Counted from the stretch's first letter, positions 8,167 through 17,458 are shown. The stretch: DNA of 64,000 nucleotides from Lachnospira pectinoschiza (GCF_900103815.1 NZ_FNHZ01000003.1:186001-250000), one strand, 5' to 3'. The notes: a model not told the origin generated them from the sequence alone. Numbers and translations are program-made.

Positions 8167-9246
8167 TTACTCAATAAAGGATAGCCACTTAGTCTTTATT
8201 TCTTCATCTGAAATCTTTGCTACAACTGACTCAAGTCTAGCCTTTGCAAGCATTTCATAAATATCTTCTTCTTTAATACCTCTAGACTTTAGATAGAATA
8301 ATTCCTCCTCATCTAGCTGACCAATAGTTGCACCATGATCACCTTCCACGTCCTCTTCATCACAAAGGATAAGTGGAATTGTCTGATTTATAACTCCATC
8401 ATCTAAAAGTAAAACGTCTTCTAATTCCTGACCCTTTGAAGCCACGCAACCCTTGATAAAATCAATAGTTCCTCTAAAAATCTTAAAGGCCTCATCTCTT
8501 AAAATACCCTTTACATTAAGAGTACTATCTGTCTTCTTACCTGTCTGGAAAGCTACAAAATTCATGTCTAATCTATCTTTGTTATCTACAAGATAGCCAA
8601 CTTCAGCATGAAACTCTGCTGCATCTCCTACTAGATTTGCTCTAGAACCTAGGTAAGTTTTAGCAGTCTTTAATATCACTTCCTGTAAATTCACTACTGA
8701 CTTTTCAGCCTGCATAGTTCCAATGTCATTAATAAATGTAACTCCCGCTCCAAGTCTTTGAAGCTGGATAAATTCTAGGCTTGCGCCCTCTTCTAAAATA
8801 AATTTTGTCTGAACTGCAAGGAAAGCCTTTGCCTCCTCACTACTTTCAAACTCTTCAATTACCTTTGCCTTACAGCCTTTCTTAACTGTAATTTCAAATG
8901 CTGATGCCCAGTTTGATTTATCCACTGCCTTAAAGGAAAATAAAAGTGTATTTCCTGTATTCTCATTTATTTCATACTGGTTAAGACTAATGTTATTCTC
9001 GCAAAGAAGCTTGTCTAAATCTGGACCAACACCAGTTACATTAACTCCATTCTTAGCGGCAAGTCTCATTGCCTGATTGTCTCTTGCATCTATATTAAGG
9101 CCTTTGTGCTGGCCAAGTTCACATTCTATATTGTTGGCTCTGCTAACAGTGAAACTTGCGTTTGTAAGCTTTGGAACTGTTAGAATTTCAGTGCCATTCA
9201 TTTTAAGATAATTCCAGGTTTCAGCTGGCAAATGATTTATATACAT
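8167..9246 (-). CDS. sufD: Fe-S assembly scaffold protein SufD
   Basis: The 359-residue protein has the beta-helix core and C-terminal helices of the SufB/SufD family, seen in GILRDEAFKIFRGTIDFIKG, the conserved ILCDEEDVEGDHGATIGQLD, and the ELFYLKSRGIKEEDI tail. It is shorter at the N-terminus than SufB and partners with it on the SufC ATPase. It starts at an ATG with AAGGAGGGACCC upstream, 11 nt after sufB. Confidence 0.93.
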   Translation of the reverse strand: MYINHLPAETWNYLKMNGTEILTVPKLTNASFTVSRANNIECELGQHKGLNIDARDNQAMRLAAKNGVNVTGVGPDLDKLLCENNISLNQYEINENTGNTLLFSFKAVDKSNWASAFEITVKKGCKAKVIEEFESSEEAKAFLAVQTKFILEEGASLEFIQLQRLGAGVTFINDIGTMQAEKSVVNLQEVILKTAKTYLGSRANLVGDAAEFHAEVGYLVDNKDRLDMNFVAFQTGKKTDSTLNVKGILRDEAFKIFRGTIDFIKGCVASKGQELEDVLLLDDGVINQTIPLILCDEEDVEGDHGATIGQLDEEELFYLKSRGIKEEDIYEMLAKARLESVVAKISDEEIKTKWLSFIE

Positions 9247-9256
9247 GGGTCCCTCC

Positions 9257-10666
9257 TTATCCTATAGTACCAATCATCTCTAATCGGATGAGATTGTTCA
9301 TTTCTACGGCATACTCTAGTGGTAACTCTTTTGATACATTATCTGCGAAGCCACTTACGATTAGAGCTCTTGCATCTTCTTCAGATAAACCACGTGACAT
9401 TAGGTAAAATACTGTATCATCGCTGATGCTACCAATCTTAGCTTCATGTCCTACATCTGCGTCCTTAGTTCTAATATCCATTGCTGGAATTGTATCTGAA
9501 CGAGATTCGCTATCAAGCATTAAAGAAGCACAGCTAATTGATGACTTAGCATTTTTAGCCTTTGGATTAATATTTACAGAACTTCTAAATGTATTGCCAC
9601 CGCCGGACTTTGAAATTGATCTTGTATTAACATAGCTCTTTGTATTAGGGCCGTTGTGAATTACCTTACAGCCTGTATCTAAGTCCTGTCCTGCACCTGA
9701 GAAAGTAACCCCTGTAAATTCAGAGCTTGCACCGTCTCCCTGAAGTACTGAAGTTGGATAAAGGTAAGATACATGTGAACCAAAGGAACCGGAAATCCAC
9801 TGAATTGTACCGCCATCCTGAACTAAGGCTCTCTTAGTATTTAGGTTGTACATATTCTTTGACCAGTTCTCAATAGTTGAGTAACGAAGCTTTGCATTTT
9901 TACCAACAAATAATTCAACACAACCTGCATGTAAATTGGCCACGTTGTACTTTGGTGCTGAACACCCTTCTATAAAGTGAAGGTCTGCGCCCTCATCTAC
10001 AATAATTAAAGTATGTTCAAACTGACCTGCACCTGGAGCATTAAGTCTAAAGTAAGACTGTAGAGGAATCTCTACCTTGACTCCCTTTGGAACATAAACA
10101 AAGGAACCACCTGACCAAACTGCCCCGTGAAGGGCTGCAAACTTGTGGTCTGTTGGAGGAACTAACTTCATAAAATGTTCCTTAATCATATCTGCATATT
10201 CACCATGCATTGCCGACTCTAAGTCTGTGTAGATAACGCCTGCCTCAGCAACTTCCTTCTTAATATTGTGATAAACAAGCTCTGAGTCATACTGGGCACC
10301 TACACCCGCTAAGGATTCACGCTCTGCCTGAGGAATTCCTAATTTTTCAAATGTATCTTTGATCTCTGTTGGAACATCCTTCCAATCAGCCATCATCTTA
10401 TTATCTTTAGGACGAACATAAGTAACGATGTTATCCATGTTAAGGCCATCAATTGCTGGGCCCCACTGTGGGAATGGTGTATCATTAAAAATCTTAAGAG
10501 ACTTAAGTCTTAAATCAAGCATCCATTCTGGATCATTCTTCTCTTTAGATATCTGACGAACAATCTCTTCTGATAGGCCGCCATCTAATCTAAAAGCGTC
10601 TTTATCTTCATTTCTAAAATCGTAAAGACTTCTATCTATATCTTCAACGTATGTCTTTTCCTTCAT
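9257..10666 (-). CDS. sufB: Fe-S assembly scaffold protein SufB
   Basis: The 469-residue protein matches SufB throughout: WGPAIDGLNMDNIVTYVRP, VPKGVKVEIPLQSYFRLN, HFIEGCSAPKYNVANLHAGC, and the C-terminal DVGHEAKIGSISDDTVFYLM. SufB is the main cluster scaffold of the cytoplasmic SufBCD complex. The gene has a clear ribosome site (AAAGGTAGGA) and lies 14 nt after sufC. Confidence 0.96.
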   Translation of the reverse strand: MKEKTYVEDIDRSLYDFRNEDKDAFRLDGGLSEEIVRQISKEKNDPEWMLDLRLKSLKIFNDTPFPQWGPAIDGLNMDNIVTYVRPKDNKMMADWKDVPTEIKDTFEKLGIPQAERESLAGVGAQYDSELVYHNIKKEVAEAGVIYTDLESAMHGEYADMIKEHFMKLVPPTDHKFAALHGAVWSGGSFVYVPKGVKVEIPLQSYFRLNAPGAGQFEHTLIIVDEGADLHFIEGCSAPKYNVANLHAGCVELFVGKNAKLRYSTIENWSKNMYNLNTKRALVQDGGTIQWISGSFGSHVSYLYPTSVLQGDGASSEFTGVTFSGAGQDLDTGCKVIHNGPNTKSYVNTRSISKSGGGNTFRSSVNINPKAKNAKSSISCASLMLDSESRSDTIPAMDIRTKDADVGHEAKIGSISDDTVFYLMSRGLSEEDARALIVSGFADNVSKELPLEYAVEMNNLIRLEMIGTIG

Positions 10667-10680
10667 AGCTTCCTACCTTT

Positions 10681-11424
10681 CTAGTTAATATATTTTTCAA
10701 ATCCTTCCTTGTTGATTTCATCAACTAATGATGCATCGCCTGACTTAACGATCTTTCCATCAACTAAGATATGTGTGTAATCAACATCTAAGGAATCAAG
10801 GATTCTTGTGCTGTGAGTAATAATAATTAAAGCTCCGCCTACCTTCTCCTTGTAAGCCTTAATACCTTCAGATACAGTCTTTACTGCATCCACATCAAGA
10901 CCTGAATCAGTTTCATCAAGGATTGCAAGATTTGGCTTTAGCATAAGGAGCTGTAAAATCTCAGCCTTCTTCTTCTCACCACCGGAAAATCCTACATTTA
11001 AATCTCTGTTAGCATATGAAGGATCCATAGATAATAACTTCATTGAGCTTTCAAGATCCTTTCTAAAATCCCATAATCTAATTCTTCCACCGTTTCTATT
11101 CTGGTAAGCATTACGAATAAAGTTAGAAAGTGTAATACCCGGAACCTCAATTGGATTCTGGAAAGATAAGAACATACCCTTCTTAGCAATCTCATCTGTT
11201 CCTGCCTCTGTAATATCCTCACCATTAAAAATAATCTGTCCTGCAATCTTCTCATACTTTGGATTGCCCATTAAAACATTACCAAGGGTAGACTTACCAG
11301 CACCGTTAGGTCCCATGATTACGTGAGTCTCACCTTCATTAATTGTTAGATTTAAACCATGTAAAATCTCATTATCTTCAACTCTTGCTGATATATCTTT
11401 TACTTCTAATATCTTGTTAGCCAT
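10681..11424 (-). CDS. sufC: Fe-S assembly ATPase SufC
   Basis: The 247-residue ABC-type ATPase has Walker A GPNGAGKST, the SufC-type signature GFSGGEKKKAEILQ, Walker B NLAILDETDSGLD and the switch His in IITHSTRIL. SufC drives conformational changes of SufB/SufD during cluster assembly and is not a membrane transporter component. It follows the HxlR regulator by 12 nt, so the regulator and suf genes are probably cotranscribed. Confidence 0.96.
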   Translation of the reverse strand: MANKILEVKDISARVEDNEILHGLNLTINEGETHVIMGPNGAGKSTLGNVLMGNPKYEKIAGQIIFNGEDITEAGTDEIAKKGMFLSFQNPIEVPGITLSNFIRNAYQNRNGGRIRLWDFRKDLESSMKLLSMDPSYANRDLNVGFSGGEKKKAEILQLLMLKPNLAILDETDSGLDVDAVKTVSEGIKAYKEKVGGALIIITHSTRILDSLDVDYTHILVDGKIVKSGDASLVDEINKEGFEKYIN

Positions 11425-11436
11425 TCTAGTTCCTCC

Positions 11437-11877
11437 TTAATTGGCATTTTTTAAATCTGTATCAATAACCATATTAGCTAAGCAACTTGTTCTATCAGCC
11501 TTAACAGCTTCCTCAAGTCTTTTTTGGGCTGCCTCTAAATTGCCTTTAGCTTCTATCTTAAATTGTTCCATAGACCACTTTCTTATAATGTCTAGGATTG
11601 GAAGAGTTGACTCACCCTTTGGAGTTAAAGAATACTCAACTCTTGGTGGAATCTCTCCGTATTGCTTTCTCTCAACGATATTCTCCTGCATTAATTCCTT
11701 TAAAGTAGATGCAAGCATTCCATCAGTAATTTCTGGCATCTCTTCTCTTAACTGGTTGTAACGAAGAGTTCCTTTATCATTTAATACGCAAATTACTCTT
11801 GCCTTCCACTTGCCTCCGAAAACCTGTAATCCATATTCAATTGGGCAATAAATACTTTGTTTCTTATCTTCTTTCAT
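11437..11877 (-). CDS. HxlR-family transcriptional regulator heading the suf operon
   Basis: The winged-helix HxlR domain (about residues 7-105) has YCPIEYGLQVFGGKWKARVI, LRYNQLREEMPEITDGMLAS, and the wing RVEYSLTPKG. A 35-residue extension contains a further cysteine (TSCLANM). HxlR proteins often sense electrophiles or redox state through the conserved N-terminal Cys seen here, so control of Fe-S assembly by redox stress is a reasonable inference. I chose the ATG at 11877 because GAGGTG lies just upstream; the earlier ATG at 11898 lacks a ribosome site. A dyad at 11994-12013 is a likely operator. Confidence 0.85.
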   Translation of the reverse strand: MKEDKKQSIYCPIEYGLQVFGGKWKARVICVLNDKGTLRYNQLREEMPEITDGMLASTLKELMQENIVERKQYGEIPPRVEYSLTPKGESTLPILDIIRKWSMEQFKIEAKGNLEAAQKRLEEAVKADRTSCLANMVIDTDLKNAN

Positions 11878-11962
11878 ACACACCTCGTTAATCCTCATAA
11901 ATTAATTGTTACTTTTATAATACATAGGCTCGTAGTATAATGAACTCGCCTAATTTGAATGG

Positions 11963-11991
11963 ATTATAACACTACACTATTAAATTTACAA
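11963..11991 (-). promoter_or_regulatory. Sigma-A-type promoter of the hxlR-suf operon
   Basis: On the minus strand TTGTAA (11986-11991), a 17-nt spacer and TATAAT (11963-11968) give a near-consensus promoter. An additional imperfect dyad, TAGGC (11925-11929) with GCCTA (11948-11952), lies just downstream of the predicted start of transcription. Confidence 0.75.
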
Positions 11992-11993
11992 GC

Positions 11994-12013
11994 TACTATT
12001 AAAAATAATAGTA
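11994..12013. promoter_or_regulatory. Probable HxlR operator dyad
   Basis: TACTATT, six bases and AATAGTA form a perfect 7-bp inverted repeat immediately upstream of the suf -35 box. Known HxlR/YodB-type operators in Bacillus have the related form TACTAT...ATAGTA. The site lies between hxlR-suf and the divergent MATE gene, so it might serve both. This is inferred from similarity and position only. Confidence 0.55.
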
Positions 12014-12092
12014 ATGGATTTTACTGGGTTTGTACCACTTTTCATTTTTCTTTTAGATAAATGTGTAAAGAAAGTCAGTATTTATCTATATT

Positions 12093-12101
12093 TGTTATAA
12101 T
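12093..12101 (+). promoter_or_regulatory. Extended -10 promoter for the MATE gene
   Basis: TGT followed by TATAAT (12096-12101) is an extended -10 element on the plus strand, with no clear -35. A strong GGAG at 12127-12130 serves only a tiny reading frame (MKGEI then stop), not the MATE start at 12177. Confidence 0.5.
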
Positions 12102-12176
12102 GTTATTATTCATTACATTCATGAAAGGAGAAATATAAATATTTTCTAAAATCCAAGATTATATTTATACTAGACA

Positions 12177-13526
12177 ATGACTAAAGATTTAACTAAGGGT
12201 AAAATTATGCCTCAGCTAATTAATTTTACTATTCCCCTAATTATTGGTAACATTTTCCAATTGACCTATAATGCCGTGGATAGCATTATTGTTGGTCGTT
12301 TCGTAGGACCGGAAGCCCTTGTGGCAGTAGGTACTGCAAACCCTATCACAACACTTATGATCAATCTCCTAAACGGACTTTGCATGGGTGCTGGTATCCT
12401 AATGGGCGTTCAATTTGGCGCTAAGGATTATAAGACTTTAAAAAGACAGATAAGTACCACAATGCTTGCAGGTCTCATTTTTTCAATTTTTATTAGCTTA
12501 GTGTGTATTGTAAATGCACCTCTAATTTTAAGATTGCTACAAATTCATGAGTCTGCCCTAGCTATGGGTATTAGCTATATGCGAATCGTTTTCCTAGGAC
12601 TAATATTTACTTATGGCTATAACTTCCTATCAAGTACTCTAAGGGCTTTAGGCGATAGCACGACTCCACTCTACTTTTTGATTGCTAGTGCTATTATTAA
12701 CATCCTTGGAGATTTGATTTTTGTTATTATCTTTAAAATGGGTAGCAACGGATGTGCTATTGCTACGGTTTTAAGTGAATTTCTTAGCGTAGTTTTCTGT
12801 CTTATTTACATAAAAAGAAAAGTGCCTATTCTAAACCTTGGACTTGCATGGTTTATCTTTGATAAGACACTACTTGCTAAGACAGTTAGTTACGGATGGG
12901 CTTCTGCTATGCAACAGGCCACAGTTCAGATGGGTAAGATTGTAATTCAGGCTATTGCCAATTCTATGGGTATTGCAGTTTCTGCTGCCTTTACAATTGT
13001 TAATAGAATCGATGACTTTGCCTATACTCCTGAGCAAAATATTGGTCATGCCATGACAAGCTTTATGGCACAAAACAGAGGGGCTAAAAACTACAAGCGA
13101 GTAAAATCAGGCTTCCTTAACGGCATGAAGCTAGAACTTATCTATGGAGTATTTATTTTACTTGTGTGTTACTTACTTGCAAATCCACTTATGATGCTAT
13201 TTACCAAGGATGTCCTTGTTATAAAAGAAGGTGTTACATACCTTCATGTAATCGCCTTTTGCTATTTACTTCCTGCCATGACTAATGGAGTTCAGGGCTT
13301 CTTTAGAGGTATGGGAGATTTAAAGGTTACACTTATTAGTAGTTTCGTAAATATGTTTGTAAGAGTTATTGCTGTAAGTATTCTAGTATTTATATTTAAT
13401 GCAGAAATTCTTTCCTTCCCTTATGGTTACTTAGTGGGTTGGATTGGTATGTTGCTTGCCGAAATCCCACTACTAATTAAGAATTTAAGAAATTGGGATA
13501 AGTTAGAGAGCATTGCTAAAGAATAG
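12177..13526 (+). CDS. MATE-family multidrug/metabolite exporter
   Basis: The 449-residue protein has the twelve-segment pattern of MATE exporters, with IMPQLINFTIPLIIGNIFQL and NAVDSIIVGRFVGPEALVAV near the start and the second-half repeat at SYGWASAMQQATVQMGK. Such proteins export cationic compounds or metabolites in exchange for sodium or protons; the substrate is unknown. The start codon has no ribosome site nearby, and an in-frame stop just upstream (12171-12173) prevents a longer protein. It is divergent from the hxlR-suf operon and ends at a strong terminator. Confidence 0.9.
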   Translation: MTKDLTKGKIMPQLINFTIPLIIGNIFQLTYNAVDSIIVGRFVGPEALVAVGTANPITTLMINLLNGLCMGAGILMGVQFGAKDYKTLKRQISTTMLAGLIFSIFISLVCIVNAPLILRLLQIHESALAMGISYMRIVFLGLIFTYGYNFLSSTLRALGDSTTPLYFLIASAIINILGDLIFVIIFKMGSNGCAIATVLSEFLSVVFCLIYIKRKVPILNLGLAWFIFDKTLLAKTVSYGWASAMQQATVQMGKIVIQAIANSMGIAVSAAFTIVNRIDDFAYTPEQNIGHAMTSFMAQNRGAKNYKRVKSGFLNGMKLELIYGVFILLVCYLLANPLMMLFTKDVLVIKEGVTYLHVIAFCYLLPAMTNGVQGFFRGMGDLKVTLISSFVNMFVRVIAVSILVFIFNAEILSFPYGYLVGWIGMLLAEIPLLIKNLRNWDKLESIAKE

Positions 13527-13574
13527 CTTACGCGGTGGATTGCTTACACTGCGTTCAATCTAAATTAAAAAGAA

Positions 13575-13622
13575 CACCCCCTTACAGTCTTAGGATTTGG
13601 ACTGTAAGGGGGTGCCTTTTTA
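13575..13622 (+). terminator. Rho-independent terminator after the MATE gene
   Basis: The 15-bp stem CACCCCCTTACAGTC/GACTGTAAGGGGGTG is followed by CCTTTTT. A small imperfect hairpin (CGC-GTG/CAC-GCG, about 13530-13553) precedes it. Confidence 0.88.
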
Positions 13623-13665
13623 TGCGGATTATAAGATTTAGCAAATATTGTGCGAAAAATTCGCT

Positions 13666-15789
13666 CTAGTCTATTCGTACATAGAAATAATATTCTTCAT
13701 CGCAATAGTAATTCTCATATTCAGAATCATAAACCATATGAGTTATGTTAAGCCCAATAAATTCATCATCTGAATCTACATTAGTAATTTCATTTCCATT
13801 TCGCAAAGCGTCAATGATTGCCTTTAGGTATTCGCCATCATTTTCCTCTAAATCCTCTAGATATAAAGCCTTTGACTCCATATCTTCATTTGCTGGAAAT
13901 TTATAATCAGTAAAATAAATATCATAGTAACTGCTTGTATCAGACAAGTAATATTCATCATAAATATTATTAGTATCTGAGTTTAACACATAAGTTTCTA
14001 AAATGTCTGCAAGTCCGCTTCTTATTTCTTCCTGTTCATTTAAGTCTTCATTGCAGTAATTCATAACAAGAGCTAAAGCCTTTGGAGTATATTCCTGTGT
14101 TATAGGAATTATAACCTTATACTTCTTACCATTCTTTGAAAAATAGGCCTGAACATTAGTACTTGAGCCCTTTACTCTTGCTATATATACGTCTTTAAAA
14201 TCTAATACCTTTAGTTCTTCCACTGCAGTCTGATATACATTTTTAATCTCTGTACTTGTAAGGTTATCAATTACTGAATCGTATTCAAAGCTAGCCTCAT
14301 CCACATCTGGATATTTATCAAATGCTTTCTGATAATCTTTGTAATCTGCTAAGCTAGAAGCAATATTCTCTACGTCAGAATTAGTTAACCATACAATTCT
14401 CTTATTCTTAATAATTGAGCTATTAAACTGTACTTCAACTGCTGTATAACCCTCGTCTGTAATATAATAATTTCTTGTATCAGACTTTAAGGCCTTCTTT
14501 TTAGTTCGATTATATGCATCAATTAAAATATCAATAACCTCTTCATTAGTAATCTTGATATTTTCCGTAATTACGCCTGTGTATTCTGAAGCATCAAAGC
14601 TATAATTGTTGCCCACAATGGAAATGCTGACATTTTTCACATTATCAGTAGTTGGTGTGTAATTGTTAATATTCTTTACGGTCATGTTAATGCATAAAGA
14701 AATCCCAACTGTAACCACAATACCTACAATTAAACTTGGAATTGCCTTAATTATGCTTGCCACTCTCTTTGAAGCAATAAATTCATATATTCCAAGAATC
14801 ACAACTGATATAAGGAAAGTTGCAACAATTTCCCAGAAGCTCTCAATACTGCGATCTAAATTAATAAATCTAGCAACGCTATAAACATTTAAGGCAACCA
14901 CAATAGCAGCTCTAATGATAAATCTCACAACTCTGCTAATTGCGCCCTTTCCAGCGTATTCGCTCTTTCTTTTATTAAATGCAATTGCTCCAAGAACTAG
15001 ATAAATAAGGCTTAAAAGAATGCTGTAAATATATGTTCCCGGATTAGAAACAATGTCTGCAAAACTATCAAAGCGGCCAACTCCTATAAATTTAAAGACA
15101 AAAGCCACATCAAAATTATAGATGTTATTTAAAAGGCCTGGAACCTCGCCAACTCTAAGTATTGTCTGAGTATTAATAAAACTAAAAACTATAGTAGTTA
15201 TAAATCTTGGTAAAAATACAATTATGCCTGCAGTTAAAATGTTGCTAATTATATTTCCTGTTAAGGCACAGGCTAGTGCAAAGGCACAAAGGGCCTGAAA
15301 GCCATATATAAATAAAGATAAATGCATTAAAAGCATTCCGTTATAATCTACTAATAAATAGTCCTTATACAATATAAAGCTAACAAGCTGAACTAGCATG
15401 TTAACTAGTAATATTAAAAGAAGCCATGCCACTCCTGCCATAAATCTGCTTAAGTAAAGTGCAAGTCTAGTATATGGTAGGGAATGGTAAAAGTCTGATG
15501 AGGCTCTTTGATTTAAAAAATGCCACACTATAAGACTGAAAGCTATAACTAATAGTGGGATTAATACTACTAAAAATCTATTCTCATCAAGACCTGTAAC
15601 AATAGCCTTTGAGTATTCATAATCTGCTTGTGTCTTTCCTAAATTATATCTTAATCTTTCTTGAATAAGATCAAAGACAATGGTGAAGGATATAAATAAT
15701 ACACCTATCATTCCAATTATTCCCACAGATTTTAACTGGCTAAAAGTCTGTTTAAATAAATTAAAACTAAAAATACGTTTATTATTCAT
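13666..15789 (-). CDS. ABC-2-type permease with large extracytoplasmic C-terminal domain
   Basis: The 707-residue protein has one hydrophobic segment near residue 25 and then about nine more between residues 70 and 380, including the NQRASSDFYHSLPYTR loop typical of Firmicute ABC-2 permeases of this group. The last 330 residues are acidic, hydrophilic and probably extracytoplasmic. It is the last gene of a GntR-ATPase-permease operon, one base after the ATPase stop. By analogy with YtrA/BcrA-type modules it may respond to cell-wall-active compounds. The substrate cannot be read from the sequence. Confidence 0.78.
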   Translation of the reverse strand: MNNKRIFSFNLFKQTFSQLKSVGIIGMIGVLFISFTIVFDLIQERLRYNLGKTQADYEYSKAIVTGLDENRFLVVLIPLLVIAFSLIVWHFLNQRASSDFYHSLPYTRLALYLSRFMAGVAWLLLILLVNMLVQLVSFILYKDYLLVDYNGMLLMHLSLFIYGFQALCAFALACALTGNIISNILTAGIIVFLPRFITTIVFSFINTQTILRVGEVPGLLNNIYNFDVAFVFKFIGVGRFDSFADIVSNPGTYIYSILLSLIYLVLGAIAFNKRKSEYAGKGAISRVVRFIIRAAIVVALNVYSVARFINLDRSIESFWEIVATFLISVVILGIYEFIASKRVASIIKAIPSLIVGIVVTVGISLCINMTVKNINNYTPTTDNVKNVSISIVGNNYSFDASEYTGVITENIKITNEEVIDILIDAYNRTKKKALKSDTRNYYITDEGYTAVEVQFNSSIIKNKRIVWLTNSDVENIASSLADYKDYQKAFDKYPDVDEASFEYDSVIDNLTSTEIKNVYQTAVEELKVLDFKDVYIARVKGSSTNVQAYFSKNGKKYKVIIPITQEYTPKALALVMNYCNEDLNEQEEIRSGLADILETYVLNSDTNNIYDEYYLSDTSSYYDIYFTDYKFPANEDMESKALYLEDLEENDGEYLKAIIDALRNGNEITNVDSDDEFIGLNITHMVYDSEYENYYCDEEYYFYVRID

Positions 15790-15790
15790 A

Positions 15791-16684
15791 TCACACCTCC
15801 AGAAAATCGTATCCCAGTTTTTCCATCTCGTAAATAAAGATTTCCTCTAGGGTTAGAGGTAATACATCAAGTAAAACCGGATTTAAGTCTCTTAAGCTAC
15901 TTACTACAATTTCCTTCTCGCCATTAATAATAATATTGGCAACTGAGCCTCTTTGAGAGTAACTTACAATATCAAAGTCACTAAACTTTTCTCTATCAAA
16001 CTCCTCCTTAAAGGCAATCTGAACCTTAAATTTATGAGTCTTTAACTCAATAATGTCACTATCAACCACTAAGCTGCCTTTATGTAATAAAACCAAATGG
16101 TCACATATATCTTCTAACTCTCTAAGTGAATGGGAAGTAATAATGACTGTTGCATTCTTATCTGCCACTATTTCGCACATTTTCTTCTTAACAAACTTTC
16201 TAACAACTGGGTCAAGGCCATCAAAGGTCTCATCAAATAGTAGATAGTTTGCTCCTGTGGAAAGGGCAAGGACAATGGCTGCCTGTCTTCTCATACCCTT
16301 AGAGTAATGTCCTATATTCTTATTAATATCTAATTTAAAATCTATTATTAACTCATTAAATAAGTCTTTATCAAAATTATCATATACAGAGGCGTAGAAC
16401 TTAGCCATGCGCTTTAAATCAGCGCCAGGAAAGAAAAACAACTCATCTCCCACTAATACAACATTTCTTTTTACTTCTGGATTATTGTAAATAGCCTGAC
16501 CGTCGTAGAGTACATCTCCTTCGTCTGCTTCATATATACCTGCTAATATTCTTAATAATGTGGATTTACCAGCCCCATTAGAACCAACCATTCCGTATAT
16601 GCTTGAATCATTAATACAACTACTAATATTATCTAATGCCTGAAAGCGATCAAATTTCTTAGACACTAACTTTAATTCAATCAT
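15791..16684 (-). CDS. ABC transporter ATP-binding protein
   Basis: The 297-residue ATPase has Walker A GSNGAGKSTLLR, the signature YSKGMRRQAAIVLAL (a variant of LSGGQ common in this subgroup), Walker B NYLLFDETFDGLD and the switch His in ITSHSLREL. The start overlaps the GntR stop (ATGA), and the permease follows after one base, so the three genes form one operon. It powers the permease encoded downstream. Confidence 0.92.
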   Translation of the reverse strand: MIELKLVSKKFDRFQALDNISSCINDSSIYGMVGSNGAGKSTLLRILAGIYEADEGDVLYDGQAIYNNPEVKRNVVLVGDELFFFPGADLKRMAKFYASVYDNFDKDLFNELIIDFKLDINKNIGHYSKGMRRQAAIVLALSTGANYLLFDETFDGLDPVVRKFVKKKMCEIVADKNATVIITSHSLRELEDICDHLVLLHKGSLVVDSDIIELKTHKFKVQIAFKEEFDREKFSDFDIVSYSQRGSVANIIINGEKEIVVSSLRDLNPVLLDVLPLTLEEIFIYEMEKLGYDFLEV

Positions 16685-17043
16685 CCATACACCTCCTCGA
16701 TTATCTTCATAATCTCTTGCTTAGCTACTCCTGCCAACTTCATCTCACCAATTATATCTTTAAGATCTGCTGCCTGTTCCCTCTTGTCGTTCCCTACTAT
16801 GTCCATTGCATTCTCAGATATAAAAGATCCCTTTCCAGGTACCGAAGCTATCAAGCCCTTTCTATCAAGTTCGGCGTAAGCTTTTTGGATTGTATTCGGA
16901 TTGATGCTTAATTCCCCAGACAAACTTCTTACAGAAGGCATCTTGTCCCCAGCTTTCATTACTCCTGTAAGTACCATTGTCTCTACTTGCTCAATTAGTT
17001 GTTCATATACTGGTGTACGAGACATTGCATCAATAATAAACAT
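16681..17043 (-). CDS. GntR-family regulator (YtrA subfamily)
   Basis: The protein begins MFIIDAMSRTPVYEQLIEQV and carries the GntR winged helix: GDKMPSVRSLSGELSINPNT, IQKAYAELDRKGLI, then GKGSFI. A short C-terminal helix replaces the large effector domain, as in YtrA regulators, which control linked ABC transporter genes. I chose the ATG at 17043 because AAAGGTAGG precedes it. Two earlier in-frame ATGs (17061 and 17076) each sit in a copy of ATGAAAGGTA, which looks like a duplication of the ribosome site. Confidence 0.88.
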   Translation of the reverse strand: MFIIDAMSRTPVYEQLIEQVETMVLTGVMKAGDKMPSVRSLSGELSINPNTIQKAYAELDRKGLIASVPGKGSFISENAMDIVGNDKREQAADLKDIIGEMKLAGVAKQEIMKIIEEVYG

Positions 17044-17203
17044 TCTCTGCCTACCTTTCATATACTTACCTTTCATATATGTCTTTAGTTTATCTTCATG
17101 TTACAAAATCCAATACTATATTAGTTAATGCTACATATTATTCTTTATTGTTTCTTGATGCTTTTTAAAAATGTGAAAATATAAAATGAAAATTATCTTC
17201 TAA

Positions 17204-17228
17204 AATTTACCACAGTTTCTGGTAAATT
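17204..17228. promoter_or_regulatory. Inverted repeat upstream of the GntR operon
   Basis: AATTTACC and GGTAAATT, separated by 9 nt, form a perfect dyad about 160 nt upstream of the GntR start. It could be the GntR operator, although YtrA-type operators are normally nearer the promoter. The gap 17044-17458 also holds a long-loop hairpin (17238-17343) and a short repeat at 17398-17424 (AACTGTACTA/TAGTACAGTT). Confidence 0.4.
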
Positions 17229-17237
17229 GTAATTCTT

Positions 17238-17343
17238 TTTTAAAAAATCAGCACCCTAATAGTTATTCTTGTTTTGGGATAAAGGTTAGATAACATATAT
17301 ATTGTAGCATCCGTTATGGTAAATGCATTATCGGGTGCCGATT
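17238..17343 (-). terminator. Long-loop terminator or structured RNA downstream of the subtilase gene
   Basis: AATCGGCACCC and GGGTGCTGATT pair on the minus strand (17333-17343 with 17246-17256, one mismatch) across a loop of about 76 nt, and run into TTTTTT. The U-tract fits a terminator for the protease gene, but the loop is far longer than usual and holds several self-complementary stretches. On the plus strand the same stem also ends in TTTTT. It may be a small structured RNA. Confidence 0.5.
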
Positions 17344-17458
17344 TTTAGTGCTGCGCTTACGCGCTCTTTAGTGTATCAACATCTTATCGTGTGTCTTAAC
17401 TGTACTAACTGTCTTAGTACAGTTATATTATTACTCTTAATTCTTTTTTTGTCAATGA

